Below, one piece after another: positions 11,072 to 21,530 of a stretch of DNA of 64,000 nucleotides. The notes under the pieces are model-generated. The model did not search any database. It was not told the origin of the DNA and saw only the letters and a list, made by a program, of their open reading frames with translations. Location of the stretch: NCBI GenBank assembly GCA_030386875.1, contig CM059573.1, forward strand, positions 27,817,891 to 27,881,890, in the 5' to 3' direction. The stretch comes from Morinoia aosen. Taxonomy: Eukaryota > Arthropoda > Malacostraca > Amphipoda > Talitridae. The position numbers and the translations under genes were made by a program. How positions within the stretch are numbered: the first letter of the stretch is position 1; the number at the start of each line of letters is the position of its first letter.

Positions 11072-12107
11072 TGAAAGGGAGACAGACCAACCAACAAAGA
11101 CGGACAGCCAATTTTATTTGTTCAATGAAATTTCCTGTTGAATATCTTCCGTATTTCTGATGGCGGCTTTGTGGAAGAAAAAGTATTCTTCAGTTGGCCT
11201 CTCTTAGTTCACGGACAAGAATTTGAAACTTTTGAAATTAGATCTTTTTGTTCTTTGTTTTTTGTTTTGCAGCTGCATCTTTTCCTTTCGCTTTTTGTGT
11301 TTAAATTTAACTTTCTATAATTAAGCATGTTTGCGCTTCTAGCAGACCTGCATTAACCTTAAATAGCTTTAATTAACATTACTTGTGACGCTTTGGCGTT
11401 CACTCGTTAAATTATCTTTGAGCTTGCTCTGCTTGGGCAGCATGTCGTCCTTTTAATAAAAGTGGGTCTGGTACCTCTAACTGATTTCTCTTGCGTAATA
11501 AGCAGTCTCTTTCTGCGACTTGAACTCCACGACCCGGCTCTTGCAGCCTCTTGAACAGGCATTTATTATTCAAGGTAATTAATTGTCAATTAATTGTTAA
11601 AATCTTAGTGCTACATGCAATCTTGCAATAAGATACGATATTCAGCTAGTCGGCGACCAGACATCTTAAAACTCTGTATCTCTCTACTCAGAACGCCTCT
11701 AAAATTTCCTACCGGAGTACCGTGCTGATGACCGGCCGCGTCCATTGGATGTCTTCTATTTTTAGCAAGTTTCGTTTTAAAAACTAACCTTACGTTAAAG
11801 AAGATTTTCGGTCTCCATTTTAAAGGAATTTAATAATAAAAATATTACAGAGGACGCTGCTGTGCGTACTGTTGGAATCCTCAAGATACGCCTAACTTGG
11901 ATACGGTTTTTATTTGCGCATCTCGGGAAACGACTTGCTGTCGTTCCCTTGAAGTTCTTCTGTATTTGAAATAAATGTTCCAACAGTCGCCTTTAAGTTT
12001 TAAATCCTAAAACTCCATTGTATCAACATAGGAGAGATTATGCTCACGAAATAGCTAAACCTATTTATTTATTTGTTTAAAGGAGACACTTGACCGTTTA
12101 TTGTATA
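11072..12107. other. No recognisable gene
   Basis: Lies inside the inverted pair. It holds AT-rich DNA with T-rich runs (about 11250-11320) and an AATAAA at about 11452. No coding or RNA feature is recognised. Confidence 0.4.
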
Positions 12108-12865
12108 CGAGGCCTGTCTAAAAAGTATCCGACTTTTGGCCAGAAAAAATATTTCGAATACCTGACGGAGTTGGGACCCTAATCCCCTTCAAAGTAGGCC
12201 CCTTGTGCTTGTACACACTTAGCCCACCGATCCTTCCACTGCTGGAAACACCTGTGGAAGTCTTCTTTTGGAATAGTGTTCAGCTCCGTCGTCGCTTTCT
12301 GGTGCGAAGCAAAATCAATCAAGGTGATGCTGACTGTTTTCTTTGATGTCCGTGGAGTTTTGCATCACGAATACGCACCGGAAGGACAAACAGTGACAAA
12401 GGAGTACTATCAGGATGTTCTCCGGCGACTTCGTGATGCAGTTCGGCGCAAAAGACCAGACATGTGGACTGCGAACAACTGGCACTTGCATCACGACAAC
12501 GCGCCCGCACATTCATCCCATTTGATCCGCAATTTCTTGGCCAAACATGGAATTACGACCGTTCGCCAACCTCCCTACTCTCCAGACCTGGCTCCTTGCG
12601 ACTTCTGGTTGTTTCCAAAATTGAAGACACCACTGAAAGGATCCCGTTTTGAGAGTAGAGAAGAGATAATGCGGAACGCGACGACAGAGCTGAACACCAT
12701 TCCAAAAGAAGACTTCCAGAGGTGTTTCCGGCAGTGGAAGGATCGGTGGGCTAAGTGTGTGGAAGCACAAGGAGCCTACTTTGAAGGGGATTAGGCTCCC
12801 AACCCCGTCAGGTTGTTGAAGTATTTTTTCTGGCCAAAGGTCGGATACTTTTTCGACAGGCCTCG
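12108..12865 (+). mobile_element. Palindromic mariner element
   Basis: The element is flanked by TA and begins CGAGGCCTGTC and ends GACAGGCCTCG. The left roughly 190 bp (12108-12298) is an inverted copy of the right end (about 12675-12865), including the last part of the transposase coding sequence, its stop and the terminal repeat. It is therefore a mariner whose 5' half was lost and replaced by an inverted duplicate of its 3' end. This is more than the short terminal repeats normal for mariner. Confidence 0.8.
12300..12794 (+). pseudogene. Mariner transposase, C-terminal part
   Basis: The frame opens upstream in inverted sequence, but from about 12300 it reads as mariner transposase: VFFDVRGVLHHEY, then HHDNAPAH, then YSPDLAPCDFW. 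The last two catalytic Asp residues are separated by 34 residues, the D34D signature of mariner. The N-terminal DNA-binding half and first catalytic Asp are missing, so it cannot be active. The frame ends at a normal-looking C-terminus. Confidence 0.85.
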
Positions 12866-12883
12866 TAAGAACAATCAATACTA

Positions 12884-13662
12884 TACTGGATGTCCCGAAA
12901 AATGTCCCGGACTTTTTAATTGATTATATTTCCGCTTTAAATTAACATATTTTAATTGTCTTTCATTTACAATTTAGTAAATTTTGTTTCCTTTTCAAAT
13001 AATTTGAGTTTTTGAAAATCAGTTGAATAACCGCTTTACGATGACCGATTTACTGAAAGGGGTAGAAAAATTGTTGAAAGGGAAAGTTTTAAAAACAACA
13101 CTGGTGTTCTTCTTCATTTCTCAATACCTACTGTTAAGAATAATTTCATAACGATGTATCCTACATACCACCAAGTATTCAAGCCCTCTGAGAGGTGTCA
13201 AGTTTCAAGTGTTCTCAATAATAGTGTTTCAAGAACTGAAAGAAAACGGTGGAATAATGGGTAAAACTCTTCGTTCAATGGTGGCTAGAAGTAATACTTG
13301 CCTTGAGAGAAATGGAGGGTATGTCGAAGGATACTAAATTACTTTATATATTTAAACGTTATTTAAGGTTATGATTTGTTACTCTTTAAAATTTTTGTTT
13401 GTTTAGTTTTATGGAGAGTACAAAATAAGGAAGAACATCAATATTGTTTTAAAAAATTTTCCTATGAACAATTATTTTTTCTACCCCTTTTAGTAAATTG
13501 AACATTGTAAAGTGGTTATTCAACCGATTTTCAAAAACTTAAATTAATCGAAAAGGAAACAAAATTTACTACGTTGTGAAAAAAGACAATTCAAATATGT
13601 TAATTTAAAGCTGAGATATAGTCAATTAAAAATCGGGGACATTTTTATGGGACACCCGGTAT
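12884..13662. mobile_element. Tc1/mariner-type MITE with about 185-bp inverted repeats
   Basis: The left end, TACTGGATGTCCC, is the inverse of the right end GGGACACCCGGTA. Similarity continues inward for about 185 bp on both sides (to about 13070 and from about 13475). TA at each edge fits Tc1/mariner insertion. The centre (about 13080-13450) is AT-rich and noncoding. Confidence 0.75.
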
Positions 13663-13998
13663 AACAAAAAACCAGGTGTCCGTCAATTTACAAATAAGTA
13701 TATGTTCTCGTGCGTAATTTCCCTTATGTCATTACAATGGGAATCTGCTTGCTTGGACAGTATCATAAATACCATTGAAATATTATGAAAAACCTGGCAT
13801 CTGCTCACTTATGTTTATAAGTAAAAACATTGCTTGAAAATCGAATCTACTGTCAAGAAAATGCGGCTTATCGCATTTTAATTTAAAAGACATTTAAATG
13901 CTTAAAAGGTGTGGTAAATTTTTTAAAAACTTCTTGCGAACAATAATTTAAATTATAATGCCCAGTTGTTGCTTGCTTGGTTGTTGTGTGCGTCTGTG

Positions 13999-14178
13999 AC
14001 GTTTTTAAAGATGCTTAATGACGTATCTGTGATACGAGTTTTACCAATGCACAAGTACGAGAATACTGTATTTTAATCGCGGGTACTATTAGAATGGATA
14101 TATTTGTTTGCCATTTTTATCTTGAGATTTTTTTAAAACGATACCATTGAATCCCGCCATTTTTGACCAAACACGTAC
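13999..14178 (-). repeat. Right arm of the inverted repeat starting at 10905
   Basis: This stretch (GATGCTTAATGACGTATCTG and onward) matches the reverse complement of 10905-11071 with moderate divergence and small gaps. A 30-bp piece of its outer end (CATTTTTGACC... ACACTAGT) recurs at about 14805-14835. Confidence 0.55.
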
Positions 14179-14901
14179 ACTAGTATCTTGATTATTAACA
14201 ATCTGTAGTCAATTTCAAAGTCGTTCGCTAATAAAGAATATAATGATCAAATGCACAGGTTTCAATACCTGCAACCGTTTACTACTAAGAATGACTGTCG
14301 TGTGTTTATTTATACGTTTTGTGTCACGCTGTTGAGAAAAATTGATAGGAAGAAATTAGCACAGGCGATCTTAGTTTCAGTTTACGGTCAATTAATACAC
14401 TAATTTTCGTTGCGCAAGTGCTCTATAACAAGTCACTTTCAAATCAATTAGAGCGATCCAGAGCCTTATATACTCGAGTTTGTATCGTGAATACCGAGTT
14501 CGGCGGGGTATTGTATGTTGCAATATGCTGTATTGTATATTACAATATACTGTATTACAATGTACTGTATTGCTTATTACAATATATGTACATACACACT
14601 TAAGTTCGCAGTTGCTTTCAGTAACGCTGAATTTCTGTATCTTGGATACGACACGAATGGCTATAAGTACTTCTCTTGCGGCTCAAAAATACTGTTTCTG
14701 AGTGTTTATTACTGTTATAAGAAAATTAAGTTACCTTTGGAAAAAGCTGAAAGCATGGAAACTCCACTCAAACGAAAATTTGTTGAAGAAAGGTATTGAA
14801 TCTTGTCATTTTTGACGGTCCGTGTACACTAGTTAAGAAATAAAATATTCATCTTATAAATTATGAATAGGTGAAGTTGGGAGTCACAAAATTGTGAATA
14901 G
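14179..14901. other. No recognisable gene
   Basis: AT-rich DNA with a stretch of repeated TACAATATACTGTAT-like words at about 14515-14590. Three overlapping open frames there are products of this simple sequence. Nothing else is recognised. Confidence 0.4.
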
Positions 14902-15127
14902 GCGGAGTCGGTGTTGGAGTCGCCAAATTCTGGAAAAATGGAGTCGGAGTCGGAGTCGGAGTCGCCAAATCCTGAAAAGGTGGAGTCGGAGTCGGAGTCG
15001 GAGTCGCCAAATTCTGAAAAGGTGGAGTCGGAGTCGGAGTCGGAGGCGCCAAATTCTGGAAAGGTGGAGTCGGAGTCGGAGTCGCCAAATTCTGGAAAGG
15101 TGGAGTCGGAGTCGGAGTCGCAAATTT
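14902..15127 (+). repeat. GGAGTC hexamer-based minisatellite, array 2
   Basis: Four or three GGAGTC hexamers plus an 18-bp linker (GCCAAATTCTGAAAAGGT type) repeat with a 42-bp period. Because 42 is a multiple of three, each frame reads as a 14-residue repeat, giving false proline-rich, Ser/Glu and Arg/Ser ORFs. At 15132-15151 the border CTCCGACTCCGCAACCCTG is the inverse of the left border of array 1 (8382-8400). Confidence 0.85.
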
Positions 15128-15589
15128 ATTCCTCCGACTCCGCAACCCTGCTTACATCTGCTAACTGCTACTGTGGTCATTTCAGAGTTTGTCGCGTGGA
15201 GGGAGTATATATGGAGGGAGCATGGTCGTCTGTGAAGAGACCAGTTTTTGAGATTTCTCTTATGTCTGTGTTAACCAATAGCCGTCTCGCAAGTGTGACG
15301 TCAGCACGGAAGTCAGTTACCTACTGATGACGATAGGGTGTGCACACGCTCGCTGAATGCTCAGCTGTTTAGTTAATCGCACAAATTATTAATCATTAAT
15401 TTGGGATTCTTAGACTCCGAAAGATACTAAATTGTGTTTCCTCACTTGAGGACACTTAATAATATCAAAATTACTAGGAAAGATACATTAGGGGTTGAAA
15501 ACTATAAAGATTACAGGCCCTTGGTTATAACAAATTAAAGCAACTTTCACGCATACCTCACCCTTTGACTTGCGGTGGGGTACTAATCT

Positions 15590-16178
15590 CGTGGAGGGAG
15601 TATATATGGAGGGAGCATAGCCGTCTGTGAAGAGAACCAGTTTTTGAGATTTCTCCTCTGTTTGTGGTAACCAATAGCCGTCTCGACTCTCGCGAGAGTG
15701 ACGTCAGCACGGAAGCCAGTTACCTACCAACTACGCTAGAGTGTACACACGCTTGCTGAATGCTCTTCCAGCTGTTTAGTTAATCATTCAATCATTAATG
15801 ATTAATTTGGGATTCTAAGACTCCGAAAGACAATAAATTGCGTTTCCTAACTTGATGACACTTAATAATATCAAAATTACTAGCCAAGATACATTAAGAG
15901 TTGAAAACTATAACGATTACTGGCCCTTGATTATAACAAATTAGAGCGACTTGCACGCACACCTCACCCGTTGACTTGTGGTGAGGTACTAATCTTGCTT
16001 TGGAAAATGAGGTGGGGTTGTAAGGAAGGTGGGTGGAGCCAACTTCAGCCAAGCGTATGTGATTGGCTAAGAATTGTGACGTGTCGGGCATTGAGAGTGC
16101 CCGAGTGTTTCAACTTTTGCAGCCAAATTGAGCCCGATCGGAGTGCGCTATGCTCCCTCCATATATCCTAGCTCCATG
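15590..16178. mobile_element. hAT-like MITE (inner copy, nested in the outer copy)
   Basis: A 589-bp full-length copy of the same family, flanked by ACTAATCT at 15582-15589 and 16179-16186. Its two ends match as inverted repeats at about 28 of 32 positions, sharing TATATGGAGGGAGCATAG. The outer copy resumes right after the second ACTAATCT (TGCTTTGGAAAATG). Confidence 0.88.
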
Positions 16179-16211
16179 ACTAATCTTGCTTTGGAAAATG
16201 GGAGGGGAGTT

Positions 16212-17513
16212 CTTGAAAATGAAATCTGGAGAAGGGTCACCAAAGGAGTAAAACTATATGCGGCAGCCCTGATTTTACTGAGCATAGGTACGAACAGTAA
16301 AAAATGAATAGAACATTAAATGTATGGCTTGGCCGGCACGGTTCGCCCCGATGACGTAGCGGTGGGAGCCCGGAGTTTAAGCAACGGGCCAGCGCGGTTA
16401 CCCTCCGCACTCCTCCAGCTCGCTTCAAGAAGTCTGAGCCAGTACTCGTACCCTTAAGAGAAAATATAATTTTAATACTTAATTTTTATACCTTGCAGGG
16501 AAACTAAATTGTCATGCTGACGCGGCTCACAAAACTTTAGGAAAGATTTAAGATTACTCTATTTTACGAGCCTGCAACAGCTGAACAATACGAGTATTAG
16601 CCCAAACAATGGCATTTAGCTAACCAGCTAGACTGGTTGCTAGGTTACAAAAGAGTTTAAGCTTATTTGAGCCTAAAGTTTAAAGTTCTGTACGGCTCAG
16701 ACAAAATTTAATTTATAATATCCGTTCGCACTGGCAATTATTAAAATAATCGACGCACTGAGATGGAAAGAGAACACCGCACTGGAATTGCTTCCCAACT
16801 CACCATAAAGGACGTGCTTAGAAGGCCGTTCCTCCGTGCAGTAGGGCTCAAGAGACGTGCGCCGGCCGAGGAGTGCCGCTGAGCCGCTGCGACGCCTCCA
16901 CTGCGTGAGGCGAAGACAGAATGGCGCGAAGTCGTTGCAGGAACTTCTCCATGCCGCGCCGGGCCATGAGAGCGCAGAGCTGCCCCGGCTCCAATCGTCG
17001 GTTTGGAGCTTCACGAAGAGCTTACATGTTTATGAAGAAGTTCGTAGTTTCACAATAGTTGACATCCAATTTTCTTCATAGAATAATAAACAAAAATAGA
17101 ATCTTGAATGAAAATGTCTTACATCTAGGTCCCAGGTAAACGACGATGATGTCCCGAAACCAAGGAGAGCTATGGGAGCCTCCTTTCCTGGTGACCGAGT
17201 GCTGAAGCCTGAAGCGCTGAAGTGCTTCCAGCTCTCAAGTGGTGAAGCGCCTGTAGAATCTGATAATTTTCGGTAGAGCTCGTTTGCGTTCTTAATCTGC
17301 AGGTGACTCAAGAAGAAGAGCGGTAATCAAGAACAGCAAATGTGTCAGGGTTAGGCTTGTTGGTAGACAAGCCCAACACAAGCGTTAACTCTTTCCATAG
17401 TGCGTTTAACTTTTACTATTGAAATTAGGTTTGTACTAATAGCACTGTCGTACTAATAGCACTGTCACAAAAATTAAACTTACATTTTGCCCATGGCTCG
17501 TTTTATTCTACGA
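16212..17513. mobile_element. 1.3-kb insert of unknown class in the outer MITE
   Basis: The outer MITE breaks at GAGTT (16207-16211) and resumes at GAGTT (17514-17518), consistent with a 5-bp target-site duplication. The inner copy shows what the uninterrupted sequence should be. The insert has no obvious inverted termini. It is locally GC-rich (about 16330-16440 and 16850-17000) with short open frames on both strands that I do not recognise. Near its right end GTACTAATAGCACTG occurs twice (about 17432-17466), the same word as in the satellite at 19601. Confidence 0.6.
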
Positions 17514-17685
17514 GAGTTGTAGAGGAGGTGGGAGGAGCCAACTTCAGCCAAGCGTCTGTGGTTGGCCCAGAATTGTGACGTGTCGGGCATTCACAGTGTC
17601 CAAGTCTTTCAACTTTTGCAGCCAATTTGAATCCGATAGAAATCGGCAATGCTCTCTCCATATATCCTAGCTCCATGGTTTGTCG

Positions 17686-19600
17686 AGCTGAAACATTTAT
17701 ACTTGAATAAGTAAAACTTTTTTACTCACCATTTGATGGCGTTTCCTTCTATAGCATTGCGGTTTGGCACATCTCTTCGTCGCATTTGTACTATTCCTAC
17801 TGTGAAGACTTTAAACTTATCCTGTATAGCATACTCGTAGTCCATTATGAAACCAAAATTAGGTTCATTGCAAATCTATGCACATAGTTTTTATATCATA
17901 ATTTTATAAGCGAAATCAATCTATCTTAGCGTTTCATTTTATCTCCTGCGCTAATGTCGGTATTTCATTACTGGGAAAACCGAGAAAGTGAGAACCCTAA
18001 ATTATTTTTGTTGCTCTTAACGTTTTTTTTTTTGAACAACTCGCAATGAAATCTATTTAGCCAATTACCGTTCCACATTATCCTCATTTCAATAAATGCC
18101 ACGAAGTAAGCATAGTTGTGGATCACTCCAGTGAAACGAAAATTCCTCGTAACGAAACGTATACTGTGACTATCCTATGAAAAAATCAACCTGCCTAACG
18201 CACATTAATGTACGAGTTAGCACAAGCCCTTCCAAATCGAAAGCGTCATCAAGCAGAGCTTGCAGTAACTCACCCACACACAGCTTGAAGAACGTGAATA
18301 AGCCTGAGCTTTCCCCAACTCGACTTTTGACACTGATAATCTAAGTACGAGCCATAAATTTGCGTTAATCTCTACGGACACAAATAGTGACTGTGGCATG
18401 CCAACCTTTTCAACCAATCATCGTCTTTCCAATACAAACGCAAGAACAGGGAAATCGACAGAAACATAGAAATGACTCTTAACCACAATCACAGTATGGT
18501 AAAAAGTCAAATAAGTAACTGTATTCAAATTCATTCCCACGAAAATTAAATAATTAAGAGCAACCCATTCTTTATCGGGCCTCTTTCCGAAATCAAAATC
18601 ACATGAGCAATCTCGCAGGCCGTCGCTGCAATGGAAGACAACCCTGAGCAAATGTCTAGCCTCCGAAAAGCCCTGGCCTACGAACAAACTAATACTGAAA
18701 AATCAACATCAAATTCAATTTACATGCGCGTTAAAAAAAAGGAACGGCTCGATACGACTGCTCAAGATAGAGCCTATCCTCGCTTTAGTTGACTGACCCT
18801 GTCCTCTCCACGCTATAGCAACTCGCTTGCATCACAACAAATCTCCCAATGGAACTATCTACCTCTAAAAACATAAAAATGGAAAGCTTTAGAAAAATAT
18901 TCAAATATGTAAAATTCGTTAAAAAGAACAGTGGCCACCTCGAACAACTAATAAATAAATATATTGACTTCCATCATGCTGTTGGAGACCTCATACGTTA
19001 ATTAATTTCATATGTGGCTAGAATGCAAATTCACATATCCGATGAAAAAAAGATAGGATTTAGAAAGCAATATTCCCTGCATCAAATGTCTTGATGATTT
19101 GTCATCCGGTGAGCATTATATCGGAAACATGACTACTGCAATGCCCTCGTAAAAACTCGTAATTAAAATCATGATCCTCTCATCTCAATTTAGTAACCAA
19201 TAACATTGATTAAATTAAATTTTTACCTGTAACCGGCATCTCTCTCGATGAACTTGGCAACATTGAGCTGAAGGTTACTACTAAATGCTCCGTTAGATCT
19301 CACAAGTTCAATTCGTTACATGAACATCTGCATATAAAATAAATAATTTCAAAATGAGAACATTTAAATGCTCTGAGTCTTACGAAAGATTTTGGGGAAA
19401 GGAGTTTAAGAAAATAGAAAAAACTGCAGCCGGGAGTAGTTTATTGGCACCAAATACAAACTGCCAAGTGAGGATCAATTAATAGGGTAGTTCCCGGACG
19501 CATGCGATGAGTAGGTACCACTTCAGTAGAGGACCACAAGGGCGCAGGTCCTCGACTCCGATCTCCATCTCCAGTTGCCTGGTGAGATAAAGGTTATAGG
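17686..19600. other. No recognisable gene
   Basis: AT-rich DNA with short open frames only (18217-18687, minus strand, unrecognised). Some stretches (about 18860-19100) read weakly like degraded non-LTR coding sequence, but not well enough to call. Confidence 0.4.
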
Positions 19601-19799
19601 GCGTACTAATAGCACTGAGTTATTGGGCGTACTAATCGCACTGAGTTATAGGGCGTACTAATAGCACTGAGGTTTTGGGCGTACTAATAGCACTGAGTTA
19701 TAGGGCGTACTAATAGCACTGAGTTATAGGGCGTACTAATAGCACTGAGTTATAGGACGTACTAATAGCACTGAGTTATAGGGCGTACTAATAGCACTA
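19601..19799 (+). repeat. 26-bp satellite, eight copies
   Basis: The unit GCGTACTAATAGCACTGAGT plus TATAGG repeats at 19601, 19627, 19653, 19679, 19705, 19731, 19757 and 19783. Variants are single changes such as ATCGCACT in copy 2. The core TACTAATAGCACT also occurs twice near 17432-17466. Confidence 0.9.
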
Positions 19800-20266
19800 A
19801 GACTAGCTATGTGGTTAGATTTATTGATTTGGCCCAGGCAAGCGTGGGTTACGTTATAGGTTTTGATATAGCCGACTCTAGCATCACCAGCTAGCTAACG
19901 CCAAGCTACCCAGTAACTAACCTCTAGAACGTTGGCCATGAAACGAAGGAGCTGGTGAAGACCGACGTGGTGTCAGAAGGTCTTCAGACGTGCCCAGCAG
20001 GCTCGCCAGGAGTAACCCTCAGTAGATGTGACGGAATGCGGGACGAACGAAGGGACGCCGACAGGATGACGACCCTGGCACTGGGCGACTTAGCTTGCCA
20101 TGTTGACGGAGTTCATCTCTACGAGGAGAGTACTAGAACGAACGCTTCTCTAGAACAGTCGAGAATAGATTACAGAGAGTCGATAGCTTCAGAGCCTAGA
20201 GTGTTCTCTAGTTGTTCTGCGTTCGGAATTCTGCCCCTGTACTGCCTGCTCTGGGAGCAGTTGGCC

Positions 20267-20296
20267 TATAAATACTGAGCGCATGTTGCGTTCAGT
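20267..20296 (+). promoter_or_regulatory. TATA box plus arthropod-type initiator
   Basis: TATAAATA (20267-20274) is followed at normal spacing by TTCAGT (20291-20296), with the A of TCAGT 27 bp after the first T. This is an arthropod-style core promoter. The upstream 19.9-20.26 kb stretch is GC-richer and has no real gene. The whole may be the U3-R part of a solo or truncated LTR, though I find no paired LTR. Confidence 0.45.
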
Positions 20297-20374
20297 ATAA
20301 CCGTTGTATTCAGGATAGTTACCGGCAAGCAAGGATCAGCTAGTGGTGATGCTGGACGACTATTATAATTTTTT

Positions 20375-20935
20375 TATTTTCCACAAGTCTCAATGACAGA
20401 ATGGATGATATAAGAATTATATTGATTGGTGGCGACATTGATATTTTATTGGTATCTGAAACATGGTTCGACTCACGAGTCTAAATATATTTCAATATCA
20501 CCAGGTACACATTGTATCGTCATGATGGAGTCAAGAATAAAAGACGTAGCGGTTCATGCACTTGCGTAAGTTGCGTAAATTGAAGGCGTCTACTCAACAT
20601 CCCTATTTCCACGAAGAGGAAAGTATGAAGAAATGGAAATAGTTTGGCTCTATGTCCAAGTAAACAAACAAAAGTCTAATTATAATTATTTCATTATCTG
20701 CAGTCTTTACGAATACCCATCAGCAGATCTACGTCAAACATTAGCGTTCATTGAAAATACGCTTGAATTGATCTCAGCAGCCAAAAGTCTTTTAATGACA
20801 ATGAAAATCATCAGCAAAGCAAAGTATAATCCACCCGCACTTAATTTGTTGCGAATGATTCAAAGACTAACGCGCAGCAATAATACTTCTAAAACTCTTC
20901 TAGATCTTTCAATTACAAACTATCTACAAATATAC
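20375..20935 (+). pseudogene. LINE endonuclease (APE-type) relic
   Basis: In shifting plus-strand frames one can read the order of a LINE endonuclease: a start like SLNDRMDDIRIILI, LLVSETWFDS, TLYRHDGV, an IE-type strand, IICSLYEYPSADLR, and LLDLSITN close to the end. Stops (for example after SETWFDSRV) and frameshifts make it a dead fragment. It stops abruptly near 20935 where Harbinger-like terminal repeats begin. The clade looks like that of the RT relic at 26337-27499, but they are not contiguous. Confidence 0.6.
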
Positions 20936-21109
20936 AAAATTTTGCATCAAAATTTTAATGCAAAATTTGACTGTGTGTGGGACTTTTGATGTCAAAAAAA
21001 GATTTGTATCAAAATTTTGATGGTTCAAATTCGCTTGATATTTTTTGATGAGTCGTCAAATTTTTGATGCGTGTGTGGGCTTTTGTCAAAATTTTGATCA
21101 AAATTGTTA

Positions 21110-21530
21110 GTCCGCAGGTGACTGCCGAGGAGACAGAATCGCCATGTCTAGGAAGAAGGAGACCGAAAATAAATTTTTGATTGAAGTTTAAGGCGTGTAT
21201 CAAACCTTGCCAGCCTTGTGGAGAATTAAGTCGGAGGGTTATAGCAAACGTACCAAGAAAGCCGAGGCCTATGAAATTTTACTGCGGAAATATCGTGAGA
21301 ATTTTACTTCCGCCACATTAGAAAATTTGAAGAAAAAATAAATAATCTGCGAGCAAATTTTCGCAATGAACTTCGAAAAATGGACATAAGTGCCAAATCA
21401 GGTGCCGGCACTGAAGACTTGTACGTGTCCCAGGCGTGGTTCATGGAGGCTATGATGTTTTTTAAAGAGACTAGGAGACTCCAGCCCACTCAAGAAGCAC
21501 CTTGACCAATAGCGATGATGACACAAGCGA
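21110..21530 (+). pseudogene. MADF (Myb/SANT-like) DNA-binding protein relic
   Basis: After FLIEV there is a stop codon, then RVYQTLPALWRIKSEGYS and KKAEAYEILLRKY, the layout of a MADF domain (Leu-Ile-Glu-x-Tyr, Pro-x-Leu-Trp, Tyr, then a Lys/Ala-rich helix). Downstream is LENLKKKINNLRANFRNEL. Harbinger elements encode such a protein to help the nuclease bind DNA. The internal stop indicates a pseudogene. Confidence 0.6.

Larger units (their letters stand above)
15195..17677. mobile_element. hAT-like MITE (outer copy), interrupted twice
   Basis: Begins CGTGGAGGGAGTATATATGG and ends with the inverse type, CCATATATCCTAGCTCCATG. Identical 8-bp flanks GTTTGTCG lie at 15187-15194 and 17678-17685. 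Removing the nested copy (15590-16178) and the second insert (16212-17513) with their duplicated flanks leaves about 579 bp, matching the 589-bp inner copy. An 8-bp target-site duplication is characteristic of hAT (also P) elements. No transposase is encoded. Confidence 0.85.

Noticed and set aside
14861..15327. Overlapping frames of Ser/Glu, Arg/Ser and Pro/Thr repeats on both strands
   Set aside because: They are forced by the 42-bp GGAGTC minisatellite, whose period is divisible by three and whose units contain no stops. No start context, unique domain or splice structure supports a gene.
16320..16440. GC-rich tRNA-like stretch with GGTTCGCCCC
   Set aside because: The B-box resemblance lacks the invariant A, and no A box occurs at the right distance on either strand.
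19955..20278. 107-codon plus-strand ORF before the TATA box
   Set aside because: It overlaps a promoter and probable LTR sequence and resembles no protein.
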